DNA from: Paractinoplanes atraurantiacus
GTDB lineage: Bacteria; Actinomycetota; Actinomycetes; Mycobacteriales; Micromonosporaceae
Assembly: GCF_900215205.1 (NCBI RefSeq)
Contig: NZ_OBDY01000012.1
Span: forward strand, 186,001 to 250,000
Direction of reading: 5' to 3'
DNA length: 64,000 nt
The notes below the pieces were generated by a model. The model saw only the letters and a program-made list of their open reading frames with translations, was not told where the DNA came from and ran no database searches. Shown piece after piece: positions 56,262 to 64,000 of the stretch. The position numbers were made by a program, and so were the translations under genes. Position 1 is the stretch's first letter, and each line of letters opens with the position of its first letter.

Positions 56262-56282
56262 GGCGTCATCTTATGGGGGCTT

Positions 56283-57581
56283 TTACAGCCCCGGCAGCCG
56301 CCCGTTGCGGAACACGTCCACGAAGTCCTGGTGATCTTCGCGGGCCTGGTCACCGTAGCGGTGAGCGAATTCGACCAGATGCCGTACGAAGCCGGCCTCG
56401 TCCTTGTCGATCTCGGCCACGATCGCCTCCTCAGTGGAGAAGTCGACGAGGTCGTGGCTGGATTCGTCGTCGGCGACCGAGTGCATGCGGGCGACGGCCC
56501 GGCCCAGGTCGGACAGGACGCCGGTCAGCTCCTCGGGCTCGTTGACGTCGGCCCAGTCGAGGTCGGCCGCGTAGGGCGACACCTCGGCGACGAGCTGGCC
56601 GACACCGTCCAGGGTGGTGTAGCCGACCCACGGGTCGGCGTGCGCCTGCAACGCGTGCTGCGACTCGGCCGTACGGTGACCCTGGTGTTGGAAGTAGGCC
56701 TGGACGCGCTCGTCGTCGATCCAGCGGGCGACGGCCGGCACCTGCGCCTGCTTCATGTAGATGATCACGTCGTTCTCGAGTGCCTGGGTGTGCCCTTCAA
56801 GCAGCAGGTTGTAGCTGGGCAGCCCGGCCGAGCCGATGCCGACGCCCTTGCGCAGCTTGATGTCCTTGATGTGGGTGGCCACCGGGCGCGTGGCCTGCGG
56901 AAGCGTGTTCAGGTACTGCTCGAAGGCGGCCTTGACCGTGGCGTCGGTGGCCTCGTCGGTCTCGTAGACGCCGTCGAGCAGCGCGAACCGGCGCTCGTAG
57001 TCGTCGATGACGGTCTGCCCGTTGAGCAGGTCGACCCGCGTGTTGAGGCGCGCCTCCTGAAGCACCCGGCGCAGCACACCGTCGGCGTTGTCCAGGGTGA
57101 TGGAACCGATGGCGTCGTCGCCGCCGGTGGCGATGGCCCGCAGCTCGGTCAGATAGGACCGCGCGAACGTCGTGACCAGGGCGGAGATGTTGTCGTCGGA
57201 GAGCGCCTTCTGATATCCGATGAGCGCCACGCTGGCCGCGAAACGCTTCAGATCCCAGGAGAAGGGTCCGACGTACGCCTCGTCGAAGTCGTTGACGTTG
57301 AAGACGAGCTGCCCGGACGAGTTCATGTAGGTGCCGAAGTTCTCGGCGTGCAGGTCACCGTGGATCCAGACCCGGCTGGTGCGCTCGTCGAGGAAACTGT
57401 CGTCCCGGTACGTGTCCGACAGGTCGGCGTAGAAGAGCGAGGCGCTGCCACGGTAGAAGGCAAACGGGGACGCGGCCATCTTGCGGAACTTGCGCCGGAA
57501 GGCAGCCGGATCGACGGCGATCAACCCGCCGAATTCCCTGGTCAGGACTTCGATGATGAAGTCCGCGCGGTGCTCGGTCAT
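56283..57581 (-). CDS. DUF2252 protein (kinase-like fold)
   Basis: A 432-residue protein: RRKFRKMAASPFAFYRGSAS, VWIHGDLHAENFGTYM, VFNVNDFDEAYVGPFSWDLK and KLRKGVGIGSAGLPSYNLLL. The HGDLHAENFG and NDFDE motifs resemble the catalytic and metal-binding loops of aminoglycoside-phosphotransferase-like kinases, as in other DUF2252 proteins. The substrate is unknown. ATG at 57581 is used; a GTG at 57593 overlapping the nuoB stop is possible. It interrupts the nuoB-nuoC junction. Confidence 0.88.
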   Translation of the reverse strand: MTEHRADFIIEVLTREFGGLIAVDPAAFRRKFRKMAASPFAFYRGSASLFYADLSDTYRDDSFLDERTSRVWIHGDLHAENFGTYMNSSGQLVFNVNDFDEAYVGPFSWDLKRFAASVALIGYQKALSDDNISALVTTFARSYLTELRAIATGGDDAIGSITLDNADGVLRRVLQEARLNTRVDLLNGQTVIDDYERRFALLDGVYETDEATDATVKAAFEQYLNTLPQATRPVATHIKDIKLRKGVGIGSAGLPSYNLLLEGHTQALENDVIIYMKQAQVPAVARWIDDERVQAYFQHQGHRTAESQHALQAHADPWVGYTTLDGVGQLVAEVSPYAADLDWADVNEPEELTGVLSDLGRAVARMHSVADDESSHDLVDFSTEEAIVAEIDKDEAGFVRHLVEFAHRYGDQAREDHQDFVDVFRNGRLPGL

Positions 57582-57592
57582 ACCTGCGGAGA

Positions 57593-58150
57593 CTAGTCCC
57601 CGTTTGCACCCTGCGGGGTCACGATCGGAGCGCTGAGTGACGAGACGTCCCGTTTGCCCGCCAGCGGATCGGGCCGCGACACTCCGCCGGGCCCGGCCTG
57701 CTCGGCCGCGATCTTCTCCTGCAACCGCAAAATGCCGTGCAGCAACGCCTCGGGCCGCGGCGGGCAGCCCGGCACGTAGACGTCCACGGGGATCAGCTGG
57801 TCGACACCCTTGGTGACCGAGTACGAGTCCCAGTAGGGCCCACCGCAGTTCGCGCAGGACCCGAACGAGATCACATACTTGGGCTCGGGCATCTGGTCGT
57901 AGAGCCGCTTGATGGCCGGCGCCATCTTGTCGGTGACCGTGCCCGACACGACCATGAGGTCGGCCTGCCGGGGCCCGTGCGCGAACGGGATGACCCCCAT
58001 CCGCATGAAGTCGTGCCGGCTCATGCTGGACGCGATGAACTCGATCGCACAGCACGCGAGCCCGAAGTTGAACACCCAGAGCGAATAGCGCCGCCCCCAG
58101 TTCAGCACGAACTTGATGGGCTCTCCGACAACACCTGGCAGACCGGACAC
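57593..58150 (-). CDS. nuoB: NADH-quinone oxidoreductase subunit B
   Basis: The 185-residue subunit carries cluster N2. Ligands are the tandem pair in GLACCAIEF, ISFGSCANCGGPYW and YVPGCPPRPEALL. RYSLWVFNFGLACCAIEFIA and FMRMGVIPFAHGPRQADLMV are family-typical. GTG start at 58150. It is the first gene of the cluster in this window; no nuoA lies upstream. Confidence 0.94.
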   Translation of the reverse strand: MSGLPGVVGEPIKFVLNWGRRYSLWVFNFGLACCAIEFIASSMSRHDFMRMGVIPFAHGPRQADLMVVSGTVTDKMAPAIKRLYDQMPEPKYVISFGSCANCGGPYWDSYSVTKGVDQLIPVDVYVPGCPPRPEALLHGILRLQEKIAAEQAGPGGVSRPDPLAGKRDVSSLSAPIVTPQGANGD

Positions 58151-58154
58151 AGCC

Positions 58155-59711
58155 TCAACCTACTCCCTGCGCTCCGGCGCCCGGCCGCTGGAGCAGGCTC
58201 AAAAAGCCGGTCAGCAGCGCTTCGCGCAGGGCGGCCGGGGCCACGTTGAGCAAGGAGTTGACGGCGGCCATCTTGGTGAAGTCGCCCCCGCCGAGCCCCA
58301 TCGTCTCGGCCAGACCGGCGATGAGGTCGGGCGTGACCATCTCGGGCGTCAGGGCACCGGCCGCCTCGAGCAGAGGCGCGGGCAGGACGACAGGCCCGGC
58401 GGCCCGAGCCGCGGCGACGGCGTCGGCCAGGTCGCCCGCGAACTCGAGTGCCGTCGCGCGAACCGAGGCGGTCACGGTCAGGTGGATCGTGGGCGGCATG
58501 CCGGCGTACGCCATCTGGGGTTGGGTGTGCCACCCGCGCGCGGCCAGCTCGTCCGCGAGGACGAAGAGGTCGACGCCGCTGCCCGCACCGCCGCCGCCCG
58601 CACCGCCGGCGCCGCCGCCGTCGCCGTCGGGAGCGCCGCCGTCGGGAGCGCCGGCATGGAGAGCGGTGGTCGGGGTGCTGTCGTCGGAGGTCAGGCAGAC
58701 GACGCTGGTCTCGGGTGGGGCGAAGAGGCGGAGGCCTGGCGTGGCCGTCACCGCGTCGGCCAGGAGCTTCACGGCCTCGCGCGTGCGGCCGGCCAGTTCG
58801 AGGTAGCCCGCGTCGCCGATGTGGCGCAGGGTGGCCAGGGCGGCGGCGATCGGGCCACCGGAGCGGGTGGACGAGATGATCGGGTTGATCATCGTGTAGC
58901 CGGGCCAGCCCGCATACGCGAAGTACTGCGGGAGCCGCAGGGCCTCGTCGCGGTGGAGCAGAATCGACACACCCTTGGGGGCGTACGCGTATTTGTGCAG
59001 GTCGACCGAGATGCTCGTGACGCCGGGGACCGAGAGGTCGAAGGGCGGCAGGTCGGCGCCCAGGCGCTGAAGATAGGGCAGGACCCAGCCGCCGAAACAG
59101 GCGTCGACGTGGAAGCGCACCCCGCGCTCGGCGCAGACGGCGGCGATCTGCGGGATCGGGTCGACGACGCCGTGCGCATAAGAAGGGGCGGACGCGGCGA
59201 CCAGCACGGTGTCGGGGCCGATGGCCGCGGCCAGGGCGGCCGGGTCGGCCCGGAGGTCGTCGCCGACGGGGACGACGTCGAGGGCCACGCGTAGATAGTG
59301 CGCCGCCTTGGCGAAGGCGGCGTGTGCGGTGGACGGGATCACCAGGCGCGGGGTCGCCAGGCTGGGCCGGGAGTCGCGGGCCGCTTTGACGGCGAGGATC
59401 AGCGACTCGGTGCCGCCGCTGGTGACGCTGCCGACCGTCTGCTCGTCGCCGCCGAGCAGCCCTGCAGCGGCGCCGACCAAGGCGTTCTCCATCGCGAGCA
59501 GCGAGGGGAACGCGGTCGGGTCGAGGCCGTTGACGTGCGCGGAGATGGCGTAGGCCGCGCGGGCCAGGTCGTCGAGGCCGTCCAGCGCCGGGTCGTAGAC
59601 ATAAGCGAACAGGCGGCCGCCGTGTGTCGGCAGATCGGCCGACCGCAGCTGCTGGAGCTCGGCGAGGATCTGGTCACCTGGAACGCCCTTGGCGGGCAGT
59701 GCCTCGAACAT
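58155..59711 (-). CDS. PLP-dependent decarboxylase/lyase-family protein
   Basis: The 518-residue enzyme is of the group II decarboxylase / sphingosine-phosphate-lyase type. VTSGGTESLILAVKAARD is the PLP phosphate region, HVDACFGGWVLPYL holds the PLP-stacking Asp, and SVDLHKYAYAPKGVSIL holds the Schiff-base Lys. An unusual glycine-rich insert of about 30 residues (AGAPDGGAPDGDGGGAGGAG and on) interrupts the C-terminal domain near residue 350-380. Substrate unknown. It overlaps nothing but starts 45 bp before the GPH transporter stop region. Confidence 0.85.
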   Translation of the reverse strand: MFEALPAKGVPGDQILAELQQLRSADLPTHGGRLFAYVYDPALDGLDDLARAAYAISAHVNGLDPTAFPSLLAMENALVGAAAGLLGGDEQTVGSVTSGGTESLILAVKAARDSRPSLATPRLVIPSTAHAAFAKAAHYLRVALDVVPVGDDLRADPAALAAAIGPDTVLVAASAPSYAHGVVDPIPQIAAVCAERGVRFHVDACFGGWVLPYLQRLGADLPPFDLSVPGVTSISVDLHKYAYAPKGVSILLHRDEALRLPQYFAYAGWPGYTMINPIISSTRSGGPIAAALATLRHIGDAGYLELAGRTREAVKLLADAVTATPGLRLFAPPETSVVCLTSDDSTPTTALHAGAPDGGAPDGDGGGAGGAGGGGAGSGVDLFVLADELAARGWHTQPQMAYAGMPPTIHLTVTASVRATALEFAGDLADAVAAARAAGPVVLPAPLLEAAGALTPEMVTPDLIAGLAETMGLGGGDFTKMAAVNSLLNVAPAALREALLTGFLSLLQRPGAGAQGVG

Positions 59712-59783
59712 GCCGCTGACGGTAGTCCACGGTCCACTCGGCGATAAGCGACCAAAGGATTGCCCGGACCCCTACCAAAGTAT

Positions 59784-61112
59784 CTATCGCTCGATGTCCC
59801 GGTAGGCGCGTAATAGCGGGACCGCGGCAGCGACCAGCACGGCCGGCACCACGGTGAAACCGAGCAGCACGCCCAGCCGGGCGGTGTCGTCCTGGGTGGC
59901 GGCCTCGCCCGTCGACGACGACACATATCCGAAGACTTGGAGGACCAATGCGAAAAGGCCCGGCCCCAGCGCGAGGCCCAGCGTCTCACCCGCCGTCCAG
60001 AGGCCCGTGAAGACGCCGGCCTGCCTCTTCCCGGTCCGCTCGGTGTCGTGGGCGATGCAGTCCGGCAGCATGGCCATCGCGAAGACCTGCTGTCCGGCGT
60101 AACCGACGCCGATCACCGCGACGATCAGATAGATCGGCAGCGGGGGCAGCGCCGGCGCGGCGAGCAGCACGAGCGCGCCGGCCGCGAAGAGCAGCGAGCC
60201 GGCCACCAGCGAGCGCAACTTGCCATATCGGCGGCCCGCAAGGGTCCACAGTGGCATGACGAGCAGCGCCGGCCCGACGAAGGCGGCGAAAAGGAAGGTG
60301 GCGCCCGAGTCGCGGTCCACGACGTGGTCGGCGAAGTACTGCACGCCGGCGAGCATCGTGCCGATCCCGACGGCCTGGACCACCCAGCAGAGCAGCAGCG
60401 CGCGGAAAGGGCGGTTCGCCGCCGCGACGCGCAGTTGGGTCCGCAGATCGGGCTCGGCGGCCGGCGCGGTGCGGGTGGCGGCTCCGCGCGTACCGAAATA
60501 GACACCCAGGGTGCCCACGATGATGAGGAGGCCGACGAAGATGCCCGACCACCGATGGCCCACCAAGCCGCCGCCCGTCTGCTCGACGACCAGCGGGGCC
60601 AGCGCGCCCGAAATCAGGATGGCCAGCGCCAGGACGGCGACGCGCCACGTCATGAGCCGGGTCCGCTCGCCGTAGCCGTCGGTGAGCTCGGCCGGCATGG
60701 CGACGTAGGGCACCTGGAAGAAGGCGTACGCGGTGGCGGCCACCAGGAAGGCCACCGCGACGTAGGCGCCGGCCGGGGCCCCGCTGCGGAACGGGCCGGT
60801 GAAGATCGCGGCGAAGAGCACGCCCAGGAACAGGCCGGCCACGAGCAGAAAGGGCCGGCGGTCGCCGCTGCGGTCGGAGATCCGGCCGGCGACCGGGTTG
60901 ACCAGGACGTCCCACGCCTTCGGCAGCAGCACGAGGAGGCCGGCGACGCCAGCCGCCACACCTAACGTATCCGTCAGATAGGGCAGGAGGAGCAAACCCG
61001 GCACGGTGCCGAAGGCCCCGGTCACCAGCGAACCCACCGAATATCCGGCTAAAACACGACGAGGCAGCGGGGGCGCCGGCCGTACGTCGGGAGAGGGACC
61101 CGCAGTCGTCAT
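59784..61112 (-). CDS. GPH-family sugar:cation symporter-like MFS protein
   Basis: The 442-residue protein has about twelve helices and the GPH-type motif KAWDVLVNPVAGRISDRSGDRRPF, seen in adjoining parts. RVLAGYSVGSLVTGAFGTVP and YVAMPAELTDGYGERTRL are also typical. Such proteins take up glycosides, pentosides or hexuronides with Na+ or H+. Its ATG at 61112 overlaps head-to-head with the divergent gamma-glutamyltransferase region. Confidence 0.87.
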   Translation of the reverse strand: MTTAGPSPDVRPAPPLPRRVLAGYSVGSLVTGAFGTVPGLLLLPYLTDTLGVAAGVAGLLVLLPKAWDVLVNPVAGRISDRSGDRRPFLLVAGLFLGVLFAAIFTGPFRSGAPAGAYVAVAFLVAATAYAFFQVPYVAMPAELTDGYGERTRLMTWRVAVLALAILISGALAPLVVEQTGGGLVGHRWSGIFVGLLIIVGTLGVYFGTRGAATRTAPAAEPDLRTQLRVAAANRPFRALLLCWVVQAVGIGTMLAGVQYFADHVVDRDSGATFLFAAFVGPALLVMPLWTLAGRRYGKLRSLVAGSLLFAAGALVLLAAPALPPLPIYLIVAVIGVGYAGQQVFAMAMLPDCIAHDTERTGKRQAGVFTGLWTAGETLGLALGPGLFALVLQVFGYVSSSTGEAATQDDTARLGVLLGFTVVPAVLVAAAVPLLRAYRDIER

Positions 61113-61161
61113 GAACGCGGATGGTAACCATGATCATGCGCTTGGCTCTACGCTTCGCGAA

Positions 61162-62553
61162 ATGAAAAGGGTTCCTGCGGGGGTCGCCGCCAGCCATCCG
61201 GCGACCGCGGAGGCCGGGCTGCGAATCCTGCGCGAGGGAGGCAGTGCGGCCGATGCGGCGGTCGCGGCCGTTCTCGCCTGTTGCGTGGCCGAGACCATCT
61301 ATACAGGGCTGGGCGGCGGCGGGTTCGCCACCTACTTCGACGCGGCTACCGGTGAGGTCACGTGTCTCGACTTCTTCGTCGCCGTGCCGGGGACGGACGG
61401 GGACCGGGAAGCCGGGCCGATGCTCGCGGTCGACGTGTTCTTCGGCGGGATGCCGCAGGTCTATTCGATCGGCGGGGCCAGCGTCGCGGTCCCGGGAGTG
61501 CCGGCGGGCTGCGGCGAGGTGCACCGGCGGTGGGGGCGGCTGCCGTGGGCCGACGTGGTGGCGCCGGCGACGGCGATCGCGCACAGCGGGGTGGCCGTGC
61601 CGGCGGCGCACGCGCAGACGCTCGACGCCTGCGCGCCGGCGCTGGCCTGGGGTGAGGGCGCCGACGTCTACACGCCCGGTGGGCGGCGCCTGCAGGGTGG
61701 TGATCTGCTGCGCCACGAAGGGCTCGGCACGGCTATGGAGAAACTGGCGGCGGCCGGGCCGGCGATCTTCTACACGGGCGAGTACGCGGAGCTCATGGTC
61801 GACACGGTTCGGGCCGCCAACGGGAGCCTGGGGCCGCGGGATCTGGTCGACTACCGGGTGCTGGAGACGCCTGTCGACCACGCGATGCTGGCGGGGCACC
61901 GGGTGCGGGCGCGGCACGATCTCAATCGGACGGTCGACACGATCGCCGGGCTGCCGGACGATCTCGGCCAGCCCGGGCGGGCGGTCGGGGTCGCCACGGC
62001 GCTGCGCGATCAGGGGCGGCAGAAGATCGGCGACACCACGAACGTGTCGGTGGTGGACGCTGACGGGAACGCCTGCGTGATCACCACGACGCTGGGGCTG
62101 GGGTCGGGGGTGTGGCTGCCCGGGCTGGGCATCAACCTCAACTCGATGCTGGGCGAGGGCGAGCTGATCACCAGCGATCTGGCGCCGGGGCGGCGGATGT
62201 CGTCGAACATGTGCCCGCTCGTGGTGATCGACCCGGAGGGCGATCTGGCGGTCGCGGCCGGGTCGGCCGGGGCGTCGCGGATCAGGACGGCGCTGATCAA
62301 TACGTTGCTCGGCGTGCTGGTCGATGGTCTCGACATGGGTGGGGCGATCGGGCGGTCGCGGTTCCATGTCGTGGACGACACCGTGCACGCCGAGCCGGGG
62401 TGCCGGCGGGACGAGCTGGCCGCGCTGGCCGGGGCGGGCTTCCAGATCCGGCAGTGGCCCGACAAGAACCACTACTTCGGCGGCGTGACCGCCGTCGGCC
62501 AGGCCGGCGCGTCCGGCGATCCCCGCCGCGACGGCGTCGGCCTGCTCCTCTGA
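61162..62553 (+). CDS. Gamma-glutamyltransferase family protein
   Basis: A 463-residue Ntn-hydrolase of the GGT type. AASHPATAEAGLRILREGGS, AADAAVAAVLACCVAE and GLGGGGFATYFD are typical of the large subunit. The autoprocessing/nucleophile site is GDTTNVSVVDADGNACVITT, with Thr as N-terminal nucleophile. It is shorter than classic GGT (about 550) and lacks a signal peptide, so it may be a cytosolic acylase-like member. ATG 61162 is preferred; ATG 61111 would overlap the divergent transporter start. Confidence 0.87.
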   Translation: MKRVPAGVAASHPATAEAGLRILREGGSAADAAVAAVLACCVAETIYTGLGGGGFATYFDAATGEVTCLDFFVAVPGTDGDREAGPMLAVDVFFGGMPQVYSIGGASVAVPGVPAGCGEVHRRWGRLPWADVVAPATAIAHSGVAVPAAHAQTLDACAPALAWGEGADVYTPGGRRLQGGDLLRHEGLGTAMEKLAAAGPAIFYTGEYAELMVDTVRAANGSLGPRDLVDYRVLETPVDHAMLAGHRVRARHDLNRTVDTIAGLPDDLGQPGRAVGVATALRDQGRQKIGDTTNVSVVDADGNACVITTTLGLGSGVWLPGLGINLNSMLGEGELITSDLAPGRRMSSNMCPLVVIDPEGDLAVAAGSAGASRIRTALINTLLGVLVDGLDMGGAIGRSRFHVVDDTVHAEPGCRRDELAALAGAGFQIRQWPDKNHYFGGVTAVGQAGASGDPRRDGVGLLL

Positions 62554-62578
62554 AAGGCGCCGCCCGCCGCGCATGGGG

Positions 62579-63511
62579 TCACATCGTGCGGGCGGCGATG
62601 GACTTGGCGTCGTCGGCCGTTTCCTGGATGGCGATGTCCAAAGGGGTGGGGGTCAGGCCGAACGTGTGCTCGGTCAGGGAGCTGTCCAGGTGGAAGGGGG
62701 CGTAGAACTGGTAGTCCATTTCGGCCAGTTCGCGGCTCATGGGGTGGACCAGGCCGGCCGTGCGCATCATGAAGCGGGGCATCTTGTGCAGGGTCAGGCG
62801 GGGCTTGCCGGTCAGGGCGCAGTAACGGTCGGCCAGCTCGTTGATGGTGATGGCGGGGTTGGTCGGGGTGTGCCACGCCTTGCCCCAGGCGCGTGAGTCG
62901 GCGGCCAGCGTGACCATCGTGCGGGCCATGTCGCCGGTGTAAGTGAAGCTGTGCGGCATGGTCGGGTCGCCGGGAACCCAGGCCGACGAGCTGCCCTTCT
63001 CGATCGCCGGGAAGAGCACCGCCGAGAAGACGCCCACCGCGCCCGCGCCGATGTAGTCCGAGCCGCGCACCTCGACCGTGCGGACGCCGCTGGCCAGGGC
63101 GTCCTGCCACATCTTGATGCGGACCTTGCCCTTGCGGCCGACCGCCGCCATCGGCGTGTTCTCGTTCATCTGGCCGCCGGGCTGGGGGCCGTAGACGTAC
63201 AGGTTTCCGGTGATCACGTAGGTCGCGTCGTTGGCCTTGGAAGCGGCGATCATCGCGTCGTTCATCGGGAACCAGAGCTTCTCCCACTCCGTGTACTTCG
63301 GGTTCGCGCAGTTGTAGAGCGCCTGCGCGCCCTCGGTCAGCTCGGTCAGCCGGCGGGCGTCGGAGGCGTCAGCGGCGACCCTCTCGATCAACGGATGCGA
63401 CGGGCCGCCACCGCTGCGGGTCACCATCGTGACGCTCTCGCCGCGGTCGGCGAGCAGGCGGGCGACGGAGGAGCCGATCGGGCCGGAACCGACGATCACA
63501 TGCGAAGCCAT
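62579..63511 (-). CDS. NAD(P)-dependent epimerase/reductase-like protein
   Basis: A 310-residue Rossmann-fold protein. The N-terminal motif IVGSGPIGSSVARLLADRG replaces the usual GxxGxxG with GSGPIGS, as in NmrA/atypical SDR proteins. Further parts are NCANPKYTEWEKLWFPM, YVITGNLYVYGPQPGG and a C-terminal substrate region. AGGAGA lies six bases before the ATG at 63511. It is divergent from a TetR gene, with matching operator repeats on both promoters. Confidence 0.82.
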   Translation of the reverse strand: MASHVIVGSGPIGSSVARLLADRGESVTMVTRSGGGPSHPLIERVAADASDARRLTELTEGAQALYNCANPKYTEWEKLWFPMNDAMIAASKANDATYVITGNLYVYGPQPGGQMNENTPMAAVGRKGKVRIKMWQDALASGVRTVEVRGSDYIGAGAVGVFSAVLFPAIEKGSSSAWVPGDPTMPHSFTYTGDMARTMVTLAADSRAWGKAWHTPTNPAITINELADRYCALTGKPRLTLHKMPRFMMRTAGLVHPMSRELAEMDYQFYAPFHLDSSLTEHTFGLTPTPLDIAIQETADDAKSIAARTM

Positions 63512-63528
63512 TAGGTGTTCTCCTTTGC

Positions 63529-63592
63529 GAGCAGTGCTCTCTGACAGGATCAACGATTGCACGAGCGCTGAGCAAAAGCAAGAGCACTGCTC
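63529..63592. promoter_or_regulatory. Paired operator GAGCAGTGCTCT
   Basis: GAGCAGTGCTCT at 63529-63540 and its reverse complement AGAGCACTGCTC at 63581-63592, each itself close to a palindrome, flank the divergent promoters. They are likely binding sites of the TetR protein encoded next to them. Confidence 0.68.
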
Positions 63593-63614
63593 TCGTTGTG
63601 GCACACTGGTCTGC

Positions 63615-64000
63615 ATGAGCGCCTCAGGAGTACGGGCCCGGGTGCGGGCCGAGATGACCGAAGAGATCAAGGCGGTGGCGAAACGTCACCTGGTCACGGA
63701 CGGTGCGAACCTCTCCCTGCGGGCGGTCGCGCGGGACATGGGCATGGCCTCGTCCGCGGTCTACCGCTACTTCGCGAGCCGCGACGAACTGCTGACGGCG
63801 CTGATCATCGACGCCTACAACGCGGTGGGCGACGCGGCCGAGCGCGCGGCCGCCGCCGAGAAGGGCGACCTCGATCGCTTTCTAGGTGCGACTCATGCCG
63901 TACGCGATTGGGCGCTGGCCAATCCGCACGAGTGGGCCCTGATCTACGGCAGCCCGGTGCCCGGATACGAGGCGCCGCAGGACACGATCGGCCCCGCGAC
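63615..64000 (+). CDS. TetR-family regulator, N-terminal 128 residues (runs off the window)
   Basis: ATG at 63615 gives SASGVRARVRAEMTEEIKAV, then the TetR HTH NLSLRAVARDMGMASSAVYR and YFASRDELLTALIIDAYNAV. The start of the ligand domain follows (DWALANPHEWALIYGSPVPG). It lies divergent to the epimerase-like gene and probably represses it; the inducer is unknown. The C-terminus lies beyond the window. Confidence 0.9.
   Translation, partial: MSASGVRARVRAEMTEEIKAVAKRHLVTDGANLSLRAVARDMGMASSAVYRYFASRDELLTALIIDAYNAVGDAAERAAAAEKGDLDRFLGATHAVRDWALANPHEWALIYGSPVPGYEAPQDTIGPA

Overview
The window is chromosomal DNA from a high-GC actinobacterium. Strong third-position G/C, many GTG and TTG starts, actinobacterial gene order and an actinomycete integrative element all support this. 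Sequence flavour (RpoB, ribosomal proteins, DUF and transporter content) suggests Micromonosporaceae, possibly Actinoplanes-like; that family assignment is inference.

1-17.3 kb, mostly minus strand: the translation/transcription block. Reading down from 17.3 kb there are tRNA-Thr, tRNA-Met, rpmG, two MaoC dehydratase genes (hadA/hadB-like), tRNA-Trp, secE, nusG, rplA, an ABC transporter pair, rplJ, rplL, rpoB, rpoC, two small membrane proteins, rpsL, rpsG and the 5' part of fusA. The order matches the mycobacterial block, but rplK (L11) is missing between nusG and rplA. Sigma70-type promoters can be read for rpsL, rpoB and rplJ, and strong hairpin terminators follow rpoC, rplL, rplA and rpmG.

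17.4-22.5 kb: a membrane GAF-GGDEF-EAL protein, a small secreted-type peptide, an HTH protein, a rhodanese, a small membrane protein and a YajQ protein, ending at an intact tRNA-Tyr.

22.5-34.2 kb: an 11.7-kb actinomycete integrative and conjugative element (AICE) inserted in the 3' half of tRNA-Tyr, bounded by 58-bp perfect repeats. It carries integrase, excisionase, a RepA-like ATPase, a primase-polymerase, a string of small tightly overlapping genes, an FtsK/TraB-type DNA translocase, DUF2637 and DUF6284 genes, and a divergent GntR regulator with a family 2 glycosyltransferase as probable cargo. Non-coding repeats look like a transfer locus (8-mers just after tra), regulator operators (GGTACC palindromes), integrase arm sites and a duplicated inverted-repeat module.

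34.2-44.3 kb: a patchwork of resistance genes and decayed genes next to attR. It holds mer-type remnants, an arsenic operon (arsM divergent from arsR-aquaporin-arsC), a second truncated arsR, a DUF4396 gene under a CsoR-type palindrome, a broken methyltransferase, DUF1707, an acyltransferase, a luciferase-like monooxygenase, GNAT, MOSC, and frameshifted DUF3841 and Tdi1-like genes.

44.3-64 kb: an MFS transporter, HtpX, and a reduced complex I cluster (nuoB, C, H, I, J, K, L, M, N; no A, D, E, F, G) interrupted by DUF2252 and two decaying Uma2 genes. Then come a PLP decarboxylase, a GPH transporter, a gamma-glutamyltransferase, an NAD-dependent epimerase-like protein and the start of a divergent TetR regulator sharing operator repeats with it.
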